Source: CAWFKS01 sp963816435
GTDB taxonomy: Bacteria > Pseudomonadota > Alphaproteobacteria > Rhizobiales > Rhizobiaceae
Assembly: GCA_963816435.1 (NCBI GenBank)
Contig: CAWFKS010000018.1
Coordinates: 248,001 to 312,000, forward strand
Direction: 5' to 3'
Length of the DNA stretch: 64,000 bases
Shown: in pieces, positions 10,024 through 19,407 of the stretch
Position numbering within the stretch: the stretch's first letter is position 1
Layout of the letters: each line of letters opens with the position of its first letter
The notes under the pieces: model-generated
Seen by the model: only the letters and a program-made list of their open reading frames with translations
What the model was told of the DNA's origin: nothing
Databases searched by the model: none
Translations under genes and position numbers: made by a program

Positions 10024-10434
10024 CTACGCCGTCTCTTCCGTCACCGCCCGGAAGCGCAGCAGGCCGTGATGGACGGCGAGATCCTCGTCGTAATTGGCCT
10101 CGGAGAACTCCAGCCGCAGGTTGACCAGATGCTGGCCCTCGAGCGCCAGCTCGGCGTCGTCGAGCGGGCCCCGGGCGAGCTCCATCAGCTCGAGCACTTC
10201 CTTCTTGCCGGTCGCCTTCGACCAGACGTGCAGCGTGAACAGCTGCTCGGTACCGCTCTCGGTGCCGGTCGACCAGTCGTAGACGCTGGTGCGCCCGAAG
10301 GTGATGTAGGGAAACGGCACGTGCGGCGGCGCGTGGTCGAAGATGCGGGGGCCGCCGAGCGCGGCGGTCAGCGCGGCATCGCCGGTGAGCGCGGCGAAGA
10401 TCGCCTTCTGCAGTTCAGCGGCCGGCGCGGTCAT
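10024..10434 (-). CDS. GTA gp8: tail terminator-like protein (DUF3168)
   Basis: 136 residues, intact. The ATG at 10434 gives MTAPAAELQKAIFAALTGDA; the core includes HVPFPYITFGRTSVYDWSTG and LFTLHVWSKATGKKEVLELM, characteristic of DUF3168 tail completion proteins. The ATG overlaps the stop of the small gene upstream (ATGA). An open stretch upstream in the same frame is not family-like. Confidence 0.87.
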   Translation of the reverse strand: MTAPAAELQKAIFAALTGDAALTAALGGPRIFDHAPPHVPFPYITFGRTSVYDWSTGTESGTEQLFTLHVWSKATGKKEVLELMELARGPLDDAELALEGQHLVNLRLEFSEANYDEDLAVHHGLLRFRAVTEETA

Positions 10435-10608
10435 CGCGATGCTCCCCGGCGGCCGCGCGCCGCGCGTTCCGCCTCGCCGACAGGCGGTCCGACGCCGATT
10501 CGCGGCCTCCCCGTCGCTTGCCGACACTAGCATTTTCGGCGACGTCGTGCGCCTTCAGCGCAGCGCCCGAACCATGCCGTCGAGCGTCACCTGCATGGAA
10601 AACTTCAT
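10431..10608 (-). CDS. small GTA protein between gp7 and gp8, frameshifted, function unknown
   Basis: An ATG at 10608 overlaps the gp7 stop (ATGA) and reads MKFSMQVTLDGMVRALR before a TGA. Shifting one base restores AHDVAENASVGKRRGGRES. A third frame ends in a TGA that overlaps the gp8 ATG. The two ATGA junctions argue for a real gene of about 59 residues that carries an indel. The position is that of an HK97 gp10-like head-tail protein, but there is too little sequence to assign it. Confidence 0.5.
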
Positions 10609-10940
10609 GTCGTCTCCTCGCGTGCCAGGCAGGCGAGATACCTGCCGGTCTCGTCGGGATCGTGGACCGTCACGATCCCCAGGATCCGCGGCCCGCGCCG
10701 GAAGCGCATGCCGGCCGAAACGTCGTCGCGATGGCGCAGCGTGATCGAATGGGTGACGCTTTCCAGCGTCTGGCCGGCGCCGAACACGCTGGCCGCCCGC
10801 AGCGGCTCGATGCGCGCGAATACCGTCGCCACCTCGGTCCAGTTTTCGGCGTAGCCGCCGAGCCCGTCGGCGGCCGGCGCGACTGCCTCCAGGGCCAGCT
10901 CCGTGCGGAAGGCGCCGGGATCGATGAACTGGGTCCGCAT
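10605..10940 (-). CDS. GTA gp7: phage head closure / head-tail adaptor protein
   Basis: 111 residues, intact. Starts MRTQFIDPGAFRTELALEAV; contains GLGGYAENWTEVATVFARIE and ends ETGRYLACLAREETT. The conserved W-x-E-x-A-x-V-x-A-x-I/V segment marks head-tail joining (SPP1 gp16-like) proteins. The ATG at 10940 overlaps the gp6 TGA (TGATG); a GTG three bases upstream is the alternative start. Confidence 0.85.
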   Translation of the reverse strand: MRTQFIDPGAFRTELALEAVAPAADGLGGYAENWTEVATVFARIEPLRAASVFGAGQTLESVTHSITLRHRDDVSAGMRFRRGPRILGIVTVHDPDETGRYLACLAREETT

Positions 10941-11507
10941 CACAGCCTCGGCATGCGGTAGCCGGCGATCAGCCGCTCGTAGCCGTCCGGAAAGCCGACC
11001 GGCTGCTCGCGGCGCCGAAGGAGGCGCGGAACTCGAACCAGTGCGCGACCAGCATCAGCATGGCGCGCTGGGCGAGATCGGGCACGTCGGTGCCGGCCTC
11101 GCCGTAGCCTGCCGAAAAGTCGATCTCGACGCCGTTCATCGCCTGCTCGGCCTGCGGCACCGGATCGAAGAGCAGCCGCGCGGGTGCGGCGTTGCCGTCG
11201 AGCTGATAGTCGCGGGATCGACCAGCGAGGCGGCGCCGTCGGCGTCATAGACGGTCACCGAAATGATCGCCTTCACCGGATGCCGGCGCAACAGCACGAG
11301 CCCGCAGGCGGGAACGCAGTCGAGCGCCAGCCGCCAGGACTGGTCGATCATGGCGAGCCCGGTGGCGCGCTCGACCTCCTCGCGGGCGGCGCGGATCAGC
11401 CCGGCGATCAGATCGTCCTCGCTGTCGTGGTCTAGCCTCAGATGCGCCTTGGCCTCGGCGGTCGTCACCGGCTCGGCGGCCGGCTCGACAGTGCGAAACA
11501 AAGTCAT
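10940..11507 (-). CDS. GTA gp6: head-tail connector (DNA packaging) protein, frameshifted
   Basis: About 189 residues. MTLFRTVEPAAEPVTTAEAK at 11507 and HLRLDHDSEDDLIAGLIRAA identify the gp6-like connector family that docks on the portal. Frame changes near 11200 and 11015 join it to IDFSAGYGEAGTDVPDLAQR and the end DGYERLIAGYRMPRL. First gene after a terminator-like hairpin. Confidence 0.83.
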
Positions 11508-11530
11508 GAAATGCTCTCAAGCTGTTGAAG

Positions 11531-11568
11531 AAAAGCGGCCCCGGCGCGAGGAAAGACGCCGGGGCCGC
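11531..11568 (-). terminator. strong rho-independent terminator between gp5 and gp6
   Basis: Perfect 12-base stem GCGGCCCCGGCG / CGCCGGGGCCGC (11535-11546 and 11557-11568) with a 10-base loop; on the minus strand it is followed by TTTTCTTC. It lies in the 262-base gap downstream of the capsid gene and upstream of gp6. It could limit read-through from head to tail genes and raise capsid expression. Confidence 0.75.
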
Positions 11569-11769
11569 GGCAGCCGCGAGTGGCAGCGGGAGGAAATCGC
11601 CGCCCGCGCCTGTCGGTGCAATGTTCGAGGAGCGGAATGATGGACGGCTCCGCCGCGGCGGATGGCGTGGCCTTTCGAGAACCGGAGCGGAGCGGACTCG
11701 AGGTCCGTGAGCACCGGAAGCGCAGAAGGCCGCGCAAGGCGCCCGGCGAAGCCGAGCCGGCACCCGTTC

Positions 11770-13013
11770 CTAGGCGGTGCCGAACTTCAGCAGCTTGATC
11801 GCGTCGAAATCCTGCACGCCGCCGCCGACGCGCTTGGTCGTGTAGAACAGCACGTAGGGCTTGGCCGAATAGGGGTCGCGCAGCACGCGCACGCCGGTGC
11901 GGTCGACCACCAGATAGCCGCGCGGAAGTCGCCGAAGGCGATCGGCGTGGCATCCGAGCCGATGTCGGGCATGTCCTCGGCCTCGACCAGCGGGAAGCCC
12001 ATCAGCATGGCGCTGCTGCCGGGCGTGGCCGGCGGCTGCCACAGATAGTTGCCCTCGGCGTCCTTGAGCTTGCGGATGGCGGCCTGGGTCTTGCGGTTCA
12101 TCACCCAGCTGGCGTTCTGGCGGTAGCCGGCCTTGAGCGCGTAGACCGTGTCGATCAGCACGTCGGAGCGTTGCTGGCCGGCCAGGCGCCGTCGACGCCG
12201 GTGGCGACGTAGCCGATCTTGCCCCAGGCCCAGCTCGCCTCGGCGACCTGGGTGTAGGCCGAGGAAGCCCTTCGGCTTGTTGGTGCCGTTGCCGGTGACG
12301 AAGGCCGCGCCTTCCTGCTCGGCGAAGGCGGCCTCGACCTCGGCGGCGATCCACTGGTCGAGATCGACGACGGCGTCGTCGAGCAGCGACTGGGTGGCGG
12401 CCGGCATGGCGTAGAGTTCGGCGGTCGGGAACTGCAGCTCGTCCAGCGTCGGCGCTGTTGGTCTCGGGCCGGGCCGCCGTCTCGCCGACCCAGCCGACGG
12501 CGGGACCGGCGATCGTGAACGGCTTCTTCAGCACCGCCGCCGAAACCTGCCGCACCGAGGCGATGGCGCGGATCGGCGAGAGCGCGGCAAGCCGCTTGCC
12601 GATCTCGGCCTCGGTCTCGTCGGGCACCAGATAGCCGCCGTCCTGGCCGGAGCCGTAGGACATGGCCTTGGCCTCGATGCCGCGCAGCAGCCGGTCGTCG
12701 CCGGAGCGCATATAGGCGTCGAAGGCCTGCTTGTGCTCGAGCTCGGCAGCGAGCCGGCGTCGCGCGACAGCGGCGGGCGCGCCTTCTTCAGCACCAGCCG
12801 GTCGATGGCGCGCTTCTGCTCGTCGAGCGCGGTGGAGATGCGCTCGACCTTCTCGGTGGTCACCGCGTCGGCGCCCATGCGCGTCTCGAGCTCGGCCAGG
12901 CGCTCGTCGTTGGAGTACTTGAAGGCCTCGAACAGGCATGAACTCGTCGAACGCGGCGAGCTCGGCGCCGCCCGCGGCCTTGGTCTCGGGGGAAGTCTGT
13001 TGGCAGTCGTCAT
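11770..13013 (-). CDS. GTA gp5: HK97-family major capsid protein, multiple frameshifts
   Basis: About 414 residues. The ATG at 13013 has an AAAGGAGAA ribosome binding site. The N-terminal scaffold-like delta domain is followed by AMSYGSGQDGGYLVPDETEA, VGWVGETAARPETN, AAFVTGNGTNKPKGFLG, SDVLIDTVYALKAGYRQNAS and the C-terminus RVGGGVQDFDAIKLLKFGTA, all typical of HK97-fold capsids. At least five frame changes (near 12940, 12755, 12450, 12265, 12175 and 11925) are needed. Expected product is the icosahedral head shell, cleaved by the gp4 protease. Confidence 0.88.
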
Positions 13014-13041
13014 GTCGTTCTCCTTTCTCTGGAAAAATGGG

Positions 13042-13682
13042 TCACCGGAAGAGGCTTGCGGCCTTGCGGATCTTCGTCGCAAGGGCGGCCGGGTCGGGCG
13101 CGGCATCCCGCTCGCGCGTCAGGCTGGCGAAGCCGCGGGTGATCACGGCCCGGGCGTCGCCTCGCGTCAGCCCGCGTCCCGCGTGAGCCAGCGTTCGAAT
13201 TCCCTGGTGGTCGGAAGCGCGCCTTGCGCGCCGACCCTTCACCGGCTGACGCGCGCGTCGGGCAGCATCGGGAAGGTGACGACCGAGATCTCCCAAAGAT
13301 CGGCCTCGACGATGCGGCGCATGCCGGTCTGTCGGTCCTGGCGCGCCACCGTGCGAAAGCCGATCGACAGCCCGTCGAGCGCGCCGGAGCGCATCAGTTC
13401 GTGCACCTCGCGCGCCCGCCGACGGCGGTCGACAGCCGGCCGCGCACGAACAGGCCGCGCGCGTCCTCGCGGATCTCGCTCCAGGTGCCGATCGGCTGGG
13501 CCGGATCGTGCTGGAAGAGCATGCGCACGCCGGCGACGCCGCGCGCGCCAGCGAGGCGGCGAAGGCGCCGGGCTCGACCAGGTCGCGGCCGAGATCGACC
13601 TTGCCGAACAGGCTGGCATAGCCGGAGAAGGTGCCGTCTGGTCGACGCGGTCGAGCGCCAGGCCCGGCGATTTGCGCTCCAT
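13042..13682 (-). CDS. GTA gp4: HK97-family prohead protease, multiple frameshifts
   Basis: About 213 residues. The ATG at 13682 gives MERKSPGLALDRV; then DGTFSGYASLFGKVDLGRDL, the catalytic-region SGALDGLSIGFRTVARQDR and WEISVVTFPMLPDARV (the S-x-G-F and W-E-x-S motifs of HK97 proteases). The end reads ATKIRKAASLFR. Frame changes near 13640, 13555, 13415 and 13245. Lies 28 bases upstream of the capsid gene, as in GTA and HK97-like clusters. Confidence 0.83.
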
Positions 13683-13798
13683 GCCTATCTTCCGGGAATG
13701 CCGTGCGCGCGTTCGGCGCGCCGGCAAGTGTCGGAGTCGGTCGCATGTTCATCCGTCCTTTCGCGATCCGGCGCGCCGGCATGTCAGTCCGCTCTAAA

Positions 13799-14133
13799 TC
13801 ATCCGCTTTCCGATCTTCGGGCCGCACGGCTGCGCATGCGCGCTCCAGCGTGCGCATCAGGAAGCCCAGCGCCCACCAGGCCGAGAGGCTGGCGGCGGCC
13901 GAGCCCATCAGCATCAGCTCCACGGCCCGAGCGCGTGCCGATCGCCAGCTCGTCGGCGATCTTCAGCCCCGCGGCGCCGCCGAAGACGAGCCCGCAGGCG
14001 ACGCCGACGGCGAAGCGGATGGCCGCCTCGCGGCGGCCGCGCGGCAGCACATAGGCCAGCGAGATGGCGGAGCCGGCCACGGCGCCGGCCGCCTTCACCG
14101 CCCACAAAAGGGCGGCGAGGAGATGTCGGACAT
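13799..14133 (-). CDS. DUF6107-like small membrane protein of the GTA head module, frameshifted
   Basis: About 110 residues between portal and protease. MSDI at 14133, then after a one-base shift LLAALLWAVKAAGAVAGSAI, a long hydrophobic stretch (FAVGVACGLVFGGAAGLKIA) and, after a second shift near 13925, LMLMGSAAASLSAWWALGFL. This pattern matches DUF6107 proteins found at this place in Hyphomicrobiales GTA clusters. The 3' end is unclear: the stop at 13799 is in the frame before the second shift. Confidence 0.65.
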
Positions 14134-14418
14134 CTTGTGTACTCCGCCTCGCGAAGGAGGCGTAGGGCAGAAGGGCATAAGGCGGGACCGGCAGCGCGAG
14201 GCGCGGGGCAGTCGGGCCATGGGTCGGGGTGGGGGTCGGAAACTCGTGTCTCCGCCTCGCGAAGGAGGCAGTAGGGCAGAAGGGCTTCGCAGTGGATTGC
14301 ATGGATGGTAGGAGGCAGGTAGGCAGCAGAAGGGCAATAGACGGCAAGAAGGCAGTAGGCGTGTGCAGCGGCAGTCGGCAAGAGCGCGGGGAGAAAGAGA
14401 GAGGATAGTGAGTAGGGT
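14134..14418. repeat. low-complexity repeat tract upstream of the DUF6107 gene
   Basis: No gene is visible. The block TCCGCCTCGCGAAGGAGGC followed by GTAGGGCAGAAGGGC occurs twice, starting near 14150 and 14251, and further GGCAGTAGG/GGCAGAAGG units follow. The arms GCCTC/GAGGC can fold. The 15-mer GGGGCAGTCGGGCCA at 14205-14219 recurs at 14972-14986 on the far side of the G run. Such tracts invite replication slippage and assembly collapse. Confidence 0.65.
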
Positions 14419-15099
<681 letters not shown>

Positions 15100-15503
15100 T
15101 CAAGATCGGCGCGGGTCAGCAGTTCTCTTCGGATGAAAAAGCTCTTCTCCGGCGGCACGCGCGTAATGACGGACTGAAGCGGCCTCGCCGCGAACGGCGT
15201 AAATATAGGCCATGCTGACCGTAGCGGCAGGTTGGAGAGCTTCTCGCACGAACCTCAAGCGATTTGCCATGATGATGCTGAAATCGGAGAGCGCCCGGTC
15301 GTAGCGGCCCGATTCCAGATACGCGCTTCCACGACAGTAAAGACAGATCAACCTCGTGTCGTTCCCGGCGGCGATTGCTCGGATAGAACCGCGACCGCCG
15401 CGTCATGGTTGCCCGCGCGTTCGAACGCGGTGGCGCGATCGATGGCGTCGCTCACGTGCGGGTTCGAGGGCGGCAAGGTTTCGTCGTCGCTGGCCTGTGG
15501 CAT
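15100..15503 (-). CDS. small TPR-like protein inserted in the GTA head module, frameshifted
   Basis: About 134 residues. MPQASDDETLPPSNPHVSDA at 15503 is followed by IDRATAFERAGNHDAAVAVL and, after a shift near 15352, by LYCRGSAYLESGRYDRALSD, which has the spacing of tetratricopeptide helices; it ends FHPKRTADPRRS at a TGA at 15100. No start with a good ribosome binding site was found. It lies between portal and DUF6107, where reference GTA clusters have no such gene, and is boxed in by poly-A and poly-G runs, so its placement may be an assembly join. Function unknown. Confidence 0.55.
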
Positions 15504-15536
15504 CAACGGCAATGGCGGGAAATGGAACGGTTTGGA

Positions 15537-15625
<89 letters not shown>

Positions 15626-15667
15626 CCGGTTTCAAACAAGCATCAAAATGAACTATTTGAAACACAT

Positions 15668-16847
15668 TCACCGCCGTGATGGCCCATACCCCACCGCCTG
15701 CCGCTTCTCGGCGTCGGTGAGGAAGGTCGCGGCGTTGACGCGCGCCCACAGCGCGTCGCGCTCGGCCGCCAGGCCCTCGATGGTCGGTGTCGTAGCCGAG
15801 CCTCAGATCGTTGCCGAACAGCGGCCCCAGCCAGGCGGCCAGCTCGCTCGCCGTGCGCGCCACCAGCGGCAGCACGGTGAGGCGGTAGAAGGCGCGGTTG
15901 GCCTCCTGGTAGTTCGAATAGGTGTTGTCGCCGGGAATGCCGAGCATCATCGGCGGCACGCCGAAGGCCAGCGCGATCTCGCGGCGGCGCCGTTGCGGGC
16001 CTCCACGAAATCCATGTCCTTGGGCGTCATCGACATGGCGCGCCAGTCGAGCCCGCCTTCCAGAAGCAGCGGCCGCCCGGCGCGGCGCGGCGCCCGAATA
16101 GCCCTCCTCCAGCTCGGCCTTCAGCCGGTCGAACTGCTCGTCGGTCAGGTTGCCGCCCTCCTTGGGCGCATAGACCAGCGCGCCGGAGGGCCGCGCCGAA
16201 TTGTCGAGCAGCGCCTTGTTCCAGCGGCCGGCGGCGTTGTGGACGTCGAGGCCGGTGAGAGGCCGCCTCCAGCGGCGGGAAGCCGTAATGGTCGTCGAGC
16301 GGGTGGAACAGGGTCATGTGCAGCGCGCCGGCCGGCGTCTCGCTCTTCAGCGGCACGCGGCGCTGGCCGCTCCCGTGCGGTATTCGAGCGCCACCGGCCA
16401 GCCGGCGGCGTCGGCGACGACCTGCACGCGGTCGGGCCGCAGCAGGTGCAGCTCGCGGCGGCCTCGCCGCCCCGCGGCGCCGACCAGCTCGACATAGGCA
16501 TTGCCGGAGATCAGCAGGTGGCCGTAGAGCGCCTCGATAAAGCCGCCGCCGGCCTGGCGCTGGTTGGGCCGCGCCAGAAGGTCGAGCAGCGGATGCGCGT
16601 CGAGCTCGGCATTGCCCTCCATCAGAAAGCCACGGCACCGCGGCGGCGGCCTGCGCGATCAGCCGGATCGAGCGGTGGGCGACGGCGTTGCGCATGAAGC
16701 CTTCGCGGGCGAGCGTCGCATAGTCGCGGCGCGTCCAGCGCGCCTCGCCGGCAAGATGCAGCGCGATGAAGCCCGGCGTGCCGGCCTTTTTTTCCACGCG
16801 CGCGGCCGCGCCTCCCGGACGCTCGCCCGGGGCCAGGGGAATGCCAT
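15668..16847 (-). CDS. GTA gp3: HK97-family portal protein, multiple frameshifts
   Basis: About 393 residues, the usual GTA portal length. The ATG at 16847 gives MAFPWPRASVREARPRAW, then a shift in a seven-A tract (near 16790) leads to PGFIALHLAGEARWTRRDYA. Further segments: NAELDAHPLLDLLARPNQRQ, MTLFHPLDDHYGFPPLEAAS, PPMMLGIPGDNTYSNYQEAN and the end DAEKRQAVGYGPSRR at a TGA at 15668. Frame changes near 16625, 16440, 16370, 16265, 16085, 15990 and 15790. Forms the dodecameric DNA entry ring at one head vertex and docks terminase. Confidence 0.87.
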
Positions 16848-16867
16848 GCGTCGTTTCTGCCTTCCGT

Positions 16868-16925
16868 TCTGCCCCGGCGAGGAGAAGGTGGCCGAGCGGA
16901 GTGAGGTCGGATAAGGGGTGCGCGC
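16868..16925. repeat. rhizobial intergenic repeat between terminase and portal
   Basis: The GC-rich block GCCCCGGCGAGGAGAAGGTG, continuing with a GCCGAGCGGAGTGAGGTCGG unit, is a recurrent intergenic sequence type in rhizobial chromosomes. It occupies most of the 146-base gap between gp2 and gp3; nothing else is visible in the gap. Recognition is from memory of the family, not from a search. Confidence 0.5.
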
Positions 16926-16993
16926 GGCAACGCGCTCACGTCCGGCGCCTACTTGCCGTATCCACCTACTCCCACGAGTACTGCCTCAGCCCA

Positions 16994-18265
16994 TCACCTC
17001 ACCTTCGGCTCGCGCTGGCGGCCCAGCATCAGCTCGGTGAGCGCCCAGACCAGCGCGTCGACGCGGTCGGGCGAGCGGCCGTCGGCCAGCCCGTCGGGGC
17101 CGAATTCGCACATCTCGTCCTCCAGCGCGGAAAAGCGGCCGGCATGGGCCACCCTGCCCTGCTCGTAGAGGGCTGCGACCGGCTCGGCGCGCAGCCATTT
17201 TCCGCGCGATGCGCGCACCGGCTTGACCGGCACGCTGGCGTCGACGGTGCGGATCACCGCCGTCACCATGTCGCCGCCCTGGTTGACCTCGGCGACCATG
17301 CGGTCGGCCTCGAAGCGCGCGGTAGAGCGCCACCGCGCGGCCGGCCCAGTCCTGCGGCTGGCGCGCCGCAAGCGTGCCGTCGGCCAGCACGAAGCCCGTG
17401 CCGTCCCGCGTCCAGCCCGGCCGCGACGATGCCGCAGGCGTCCGAGCTGCTGCGCGAGCTCGCCGGCGGGTCGACCGCCACCACGATGCGCGCCAGCTCG
17501 GCCGGGCGCCGCGCGGATGCCGCCTCCAGCATGGCGCGGCTCCACAGCGCGTCGTCGCGCTCCTCGATCAGCTCGCCGCTCGAGTTCCTGCCGGCCGAGC
17601 CGGGTGCCGCCGTACTGCCGGTGCACCGCTTCCAGGAAGCCGGCGCGCGAGGTTCTCCGCGTTGTCGGCGGTCGGCATGATGCGTCACGTCGAAACCGTC
17701 GTCGGCGATCAGCCGGCGGATCAGCGGCACCGGCTTCGGCGTCGAGGTCACCATCAGCCGCGGCCGCTCGCCCAGCCGCAGCCCGAACTGCAGCATGTCG
17801 AACACCGCCTCGCCGTTCTTCCACTTGGCCGCCTCGTCGCACCAGGCGGCGTCGAATTGCGGCCCGCGCAGGCTGTCGGCGTCCTCGGCCGAGAACGCCA
17901 TGCGCCACCGCGCCGTTCGCCACACCAGCCGGCGCCGCGTCGGCTCGTAGCGCGGCACGTCGTCGCGCGAGATGGCGCGGATGCCCGACGGCCCCTCGAT
18001 CATCACCTCGCGCACGTCGCCCAGCGTCTCGCCGACCAGCGCGATGTGCTCGTACCGATCGGTCCGCGAACGGCGGCAGCTTGCGCACCAGCGCGTTCAC
18101 CCATTCCGCGCCCAGCCGCGTCTTGCCGGCGCCGCGCCCGCCCAGCACCAGCCATTTGTCGATGATCGGAGCTGCTTGTTGACGCGGGTATTGCTTGAAC
18201 CGGGCGAACTCAACCCACTGTTCCTTCGCCAGGTCCGCCCCGGCGTAGCCGATTGCTTTCCGCAT
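16994..18265 (-). CDS. GTA gp2: large terminase subunit (DNA packaging ATPase/nuclease), multiple frameshifts
   Basis: About 424 residues. The ATG at 18265 lies inside the 3' end of gp1. Walker A is WLVLGGRGAGKTRLGAEW (residues about 38-55), Walker B-like acidic pair FDAAWCDEAAKWKNGEAVFD, coupling motif LMVTSTPKPVPLIRRLIADD, and the nuclease start RIVVAVDPPASS. Ends LTELMLGRQREPKVR. Frame changes near 18055, 17905, 17660, 17590, 17425 and 17330. In GTAs this enzyme fills heads with random host DNA. Confidence 0.88.
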   Translation of the reverse strand: MRKAIGYAGADLAKEQWVEFARFKQYPRQQAAPIIDKWLVLGGRGAGKTRLGAEWVNALVRKLPPFADRSVRAHRAGRRDAGRRARGDDRGAVGHPRHLARRRAALRADAAPAGVANGAVAHGVLGRGRRQPARAAIRRRLVRRGGQVEERRGGVRHAAVRAAAGRAAAADGDLDAEAGAADPPADRRRRFRRDASCRPPTTRRTSRAGFLEAVHRQYGGTRLGRQELERRADRGARRRAVEPRHAGGGIRAAPGRAGAHRGGGRPAGELAQQLGRLRHRRGRAGRGTARASCWPTARLRRASRRTGPAARWRSTARFEADRMVAEVNQGGDMVTAVIRTVDASVPVKPVRASRGKWLRAEPVAALYEQGRVAHAGRFSALEDEMCEFGPDGLADGRSPDRVDALVWALTELMLGRQREPKVR

Positions 18266-18705
18266 GCATCTGAGCTGCGAGTTCCGTTGCGAGCTCGATA
18301 ATGCGGTCGTTGATTTTGCCGAGTACCGGCGGCCAGGTCTTCATCGCGCCTTCTCTGGTTCTTCTTCGCGGCTTCTTGCGGCCGCGTTTCGTATTCCCTG
18401 AACTTTTCGAGCGTCTTCTGGAGCGCGGAGATCTCCTCCAGCTCCTTGCGGTCGATCGTGCCTTCCTGCTCGGCGCGCGCGCACAACGCCTCGAAACGGC
18501 CGATCAGCTTGTTGACCAGTGGCAGCATGCGCTCGCGAAAGTCGAAGTCCGGCGCCTCGTCCATGCGCCAGTCCTCGCGCGTCGCCTGCCGGCGCACCGA
18601 GGCATGGGTGCGGCCCGCCGCATCGGCCAGAAGCTCGATCGACGGCCGCGCTCCCTCGGCCAGCGCCCTCAGCGCCCGCGTCCTGGCATTGGGTCGCAGC
18701 ACCAT
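18210..18705 (-). CDS. GTA gp1-like small terminase subunit, one frameshift
   Basis: About 165 residues. The ATG at 18705 (MVLRPNARTRALRALAEGAR) has an AGGAG site. It contains a predicted helix-turn-helix (IELLADAAGRTHASVRRQAT), a coiled helical middle (LVNKLIGRFEALCARAEQEG) and, after a shift near 18330, GKINDRIIELATELAAQM. First gene of the cluster, and its 3' end overlaps gp2 by 56 bases. The shift restores the family's RDED...INxRIxELA pattern. Confidence 0.8.
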
Positions 18706-18748
18706 TTTCGAACTCCTGCTTTTCTGGAAGCGACGCCCGCACCGGCGC

Positions 18749-18918
18749 CTTTCCTCGCCCCCTTCAGGGGGAGAGGTGGCGCGGGCGCAGCCCGCGACGG
18801 AGTGGGGGCGGCCCGACAAGCGCGCCGCAAGTTTGGGCGAGTTATGTGAGTGAAGGCGCCCGCCACCTCCACCGCCGATCTCCCCAACGTGGGGGAGATG
18901 TCCGGCAGGACAGAGGGG
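18749..18918. repeat. pair of rhizobial palindromic repeats upstream of the GTA operon
   Basis: Two GC-rich inverted-repeat blocks: CCCCCTTCAGGGGGAGAGGT at about 18758, with GCGGGCGCAGCCCGC, and GATCTCCCCAACGTGGGGGA at about 18877 followed by GATGTCCGGCAGGACAGAGG. Both match the style of dispersed repeats in Mesorhizobium-like genomes. They fill the region where a GTA promoter would be expected; no clear -35/-10 pair could be picked out between 18706 and 18960. Confidence 0.6.
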
Positions 18919-19063
18919 GACGCGAAACGGCGCCAACGACTGCTCCGTTCGGAAGCCCGCCGCAGCGCCTCAAACGCAACTGTTGGACGATAGCTGAACC
19001 CTACAGCAGCACCGTTGCGGTGTCAAGAATAAATTCCTATGTGGGGCGATTTTTCGAGATCGG

Positions 19064-19205
19064 CTGCGGCGCGGGCCTACATTCACCGCTACCTTGCCGA
19101 CCTCGATTTCGGTTACGACCGCCGCTAGGCTTCGGGCGTCGAACACAGAGCGTCCCAACGGCGCTTGCGCAGATCGGCGGCCAGCGTCTCACTTGGGCGA
19201 TTTGA
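19064..19205 (+). pseudogene. IS1595/ISXO2-like transposase C-terminal remnant
   Basis: Reading from about 19064 gives RAYIHRYLADLDFGYDRR, and after a one-base shift near 19127 LGFGRRTQSVPTALAQIGG then QRLTWAI and a stop. This resembles the end of ISXO2-type DDE transposases (pattern H-hydrophobic-RYLAEFDFRYNxR ... A-L-x-x-x-x-GKRLTY). No start, no catalytic domain and no terminal inverted repeats were found, so only a fossil is present. Recognised by motif only. Confidence 0.5.
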
Positions 19206-19407
19206 TTTCGCCGATGATGCCTAGACCGAAAGCGCTGCGCCTCATGGCTTCGACGAAGAGGAAGGCAAGACCTTTGAGAATTTGCTTTCTTGTTTTTGGC
19301 TGACCCGTAATTGTCGAACCGCTACCGTGTCGGACCGATCTCGTTCTCAAATCCGTTCGGGCGGCATGTTGAATTCGTCTTCGACTGAATGTCTTCTGGT
19401 TGCGCCA

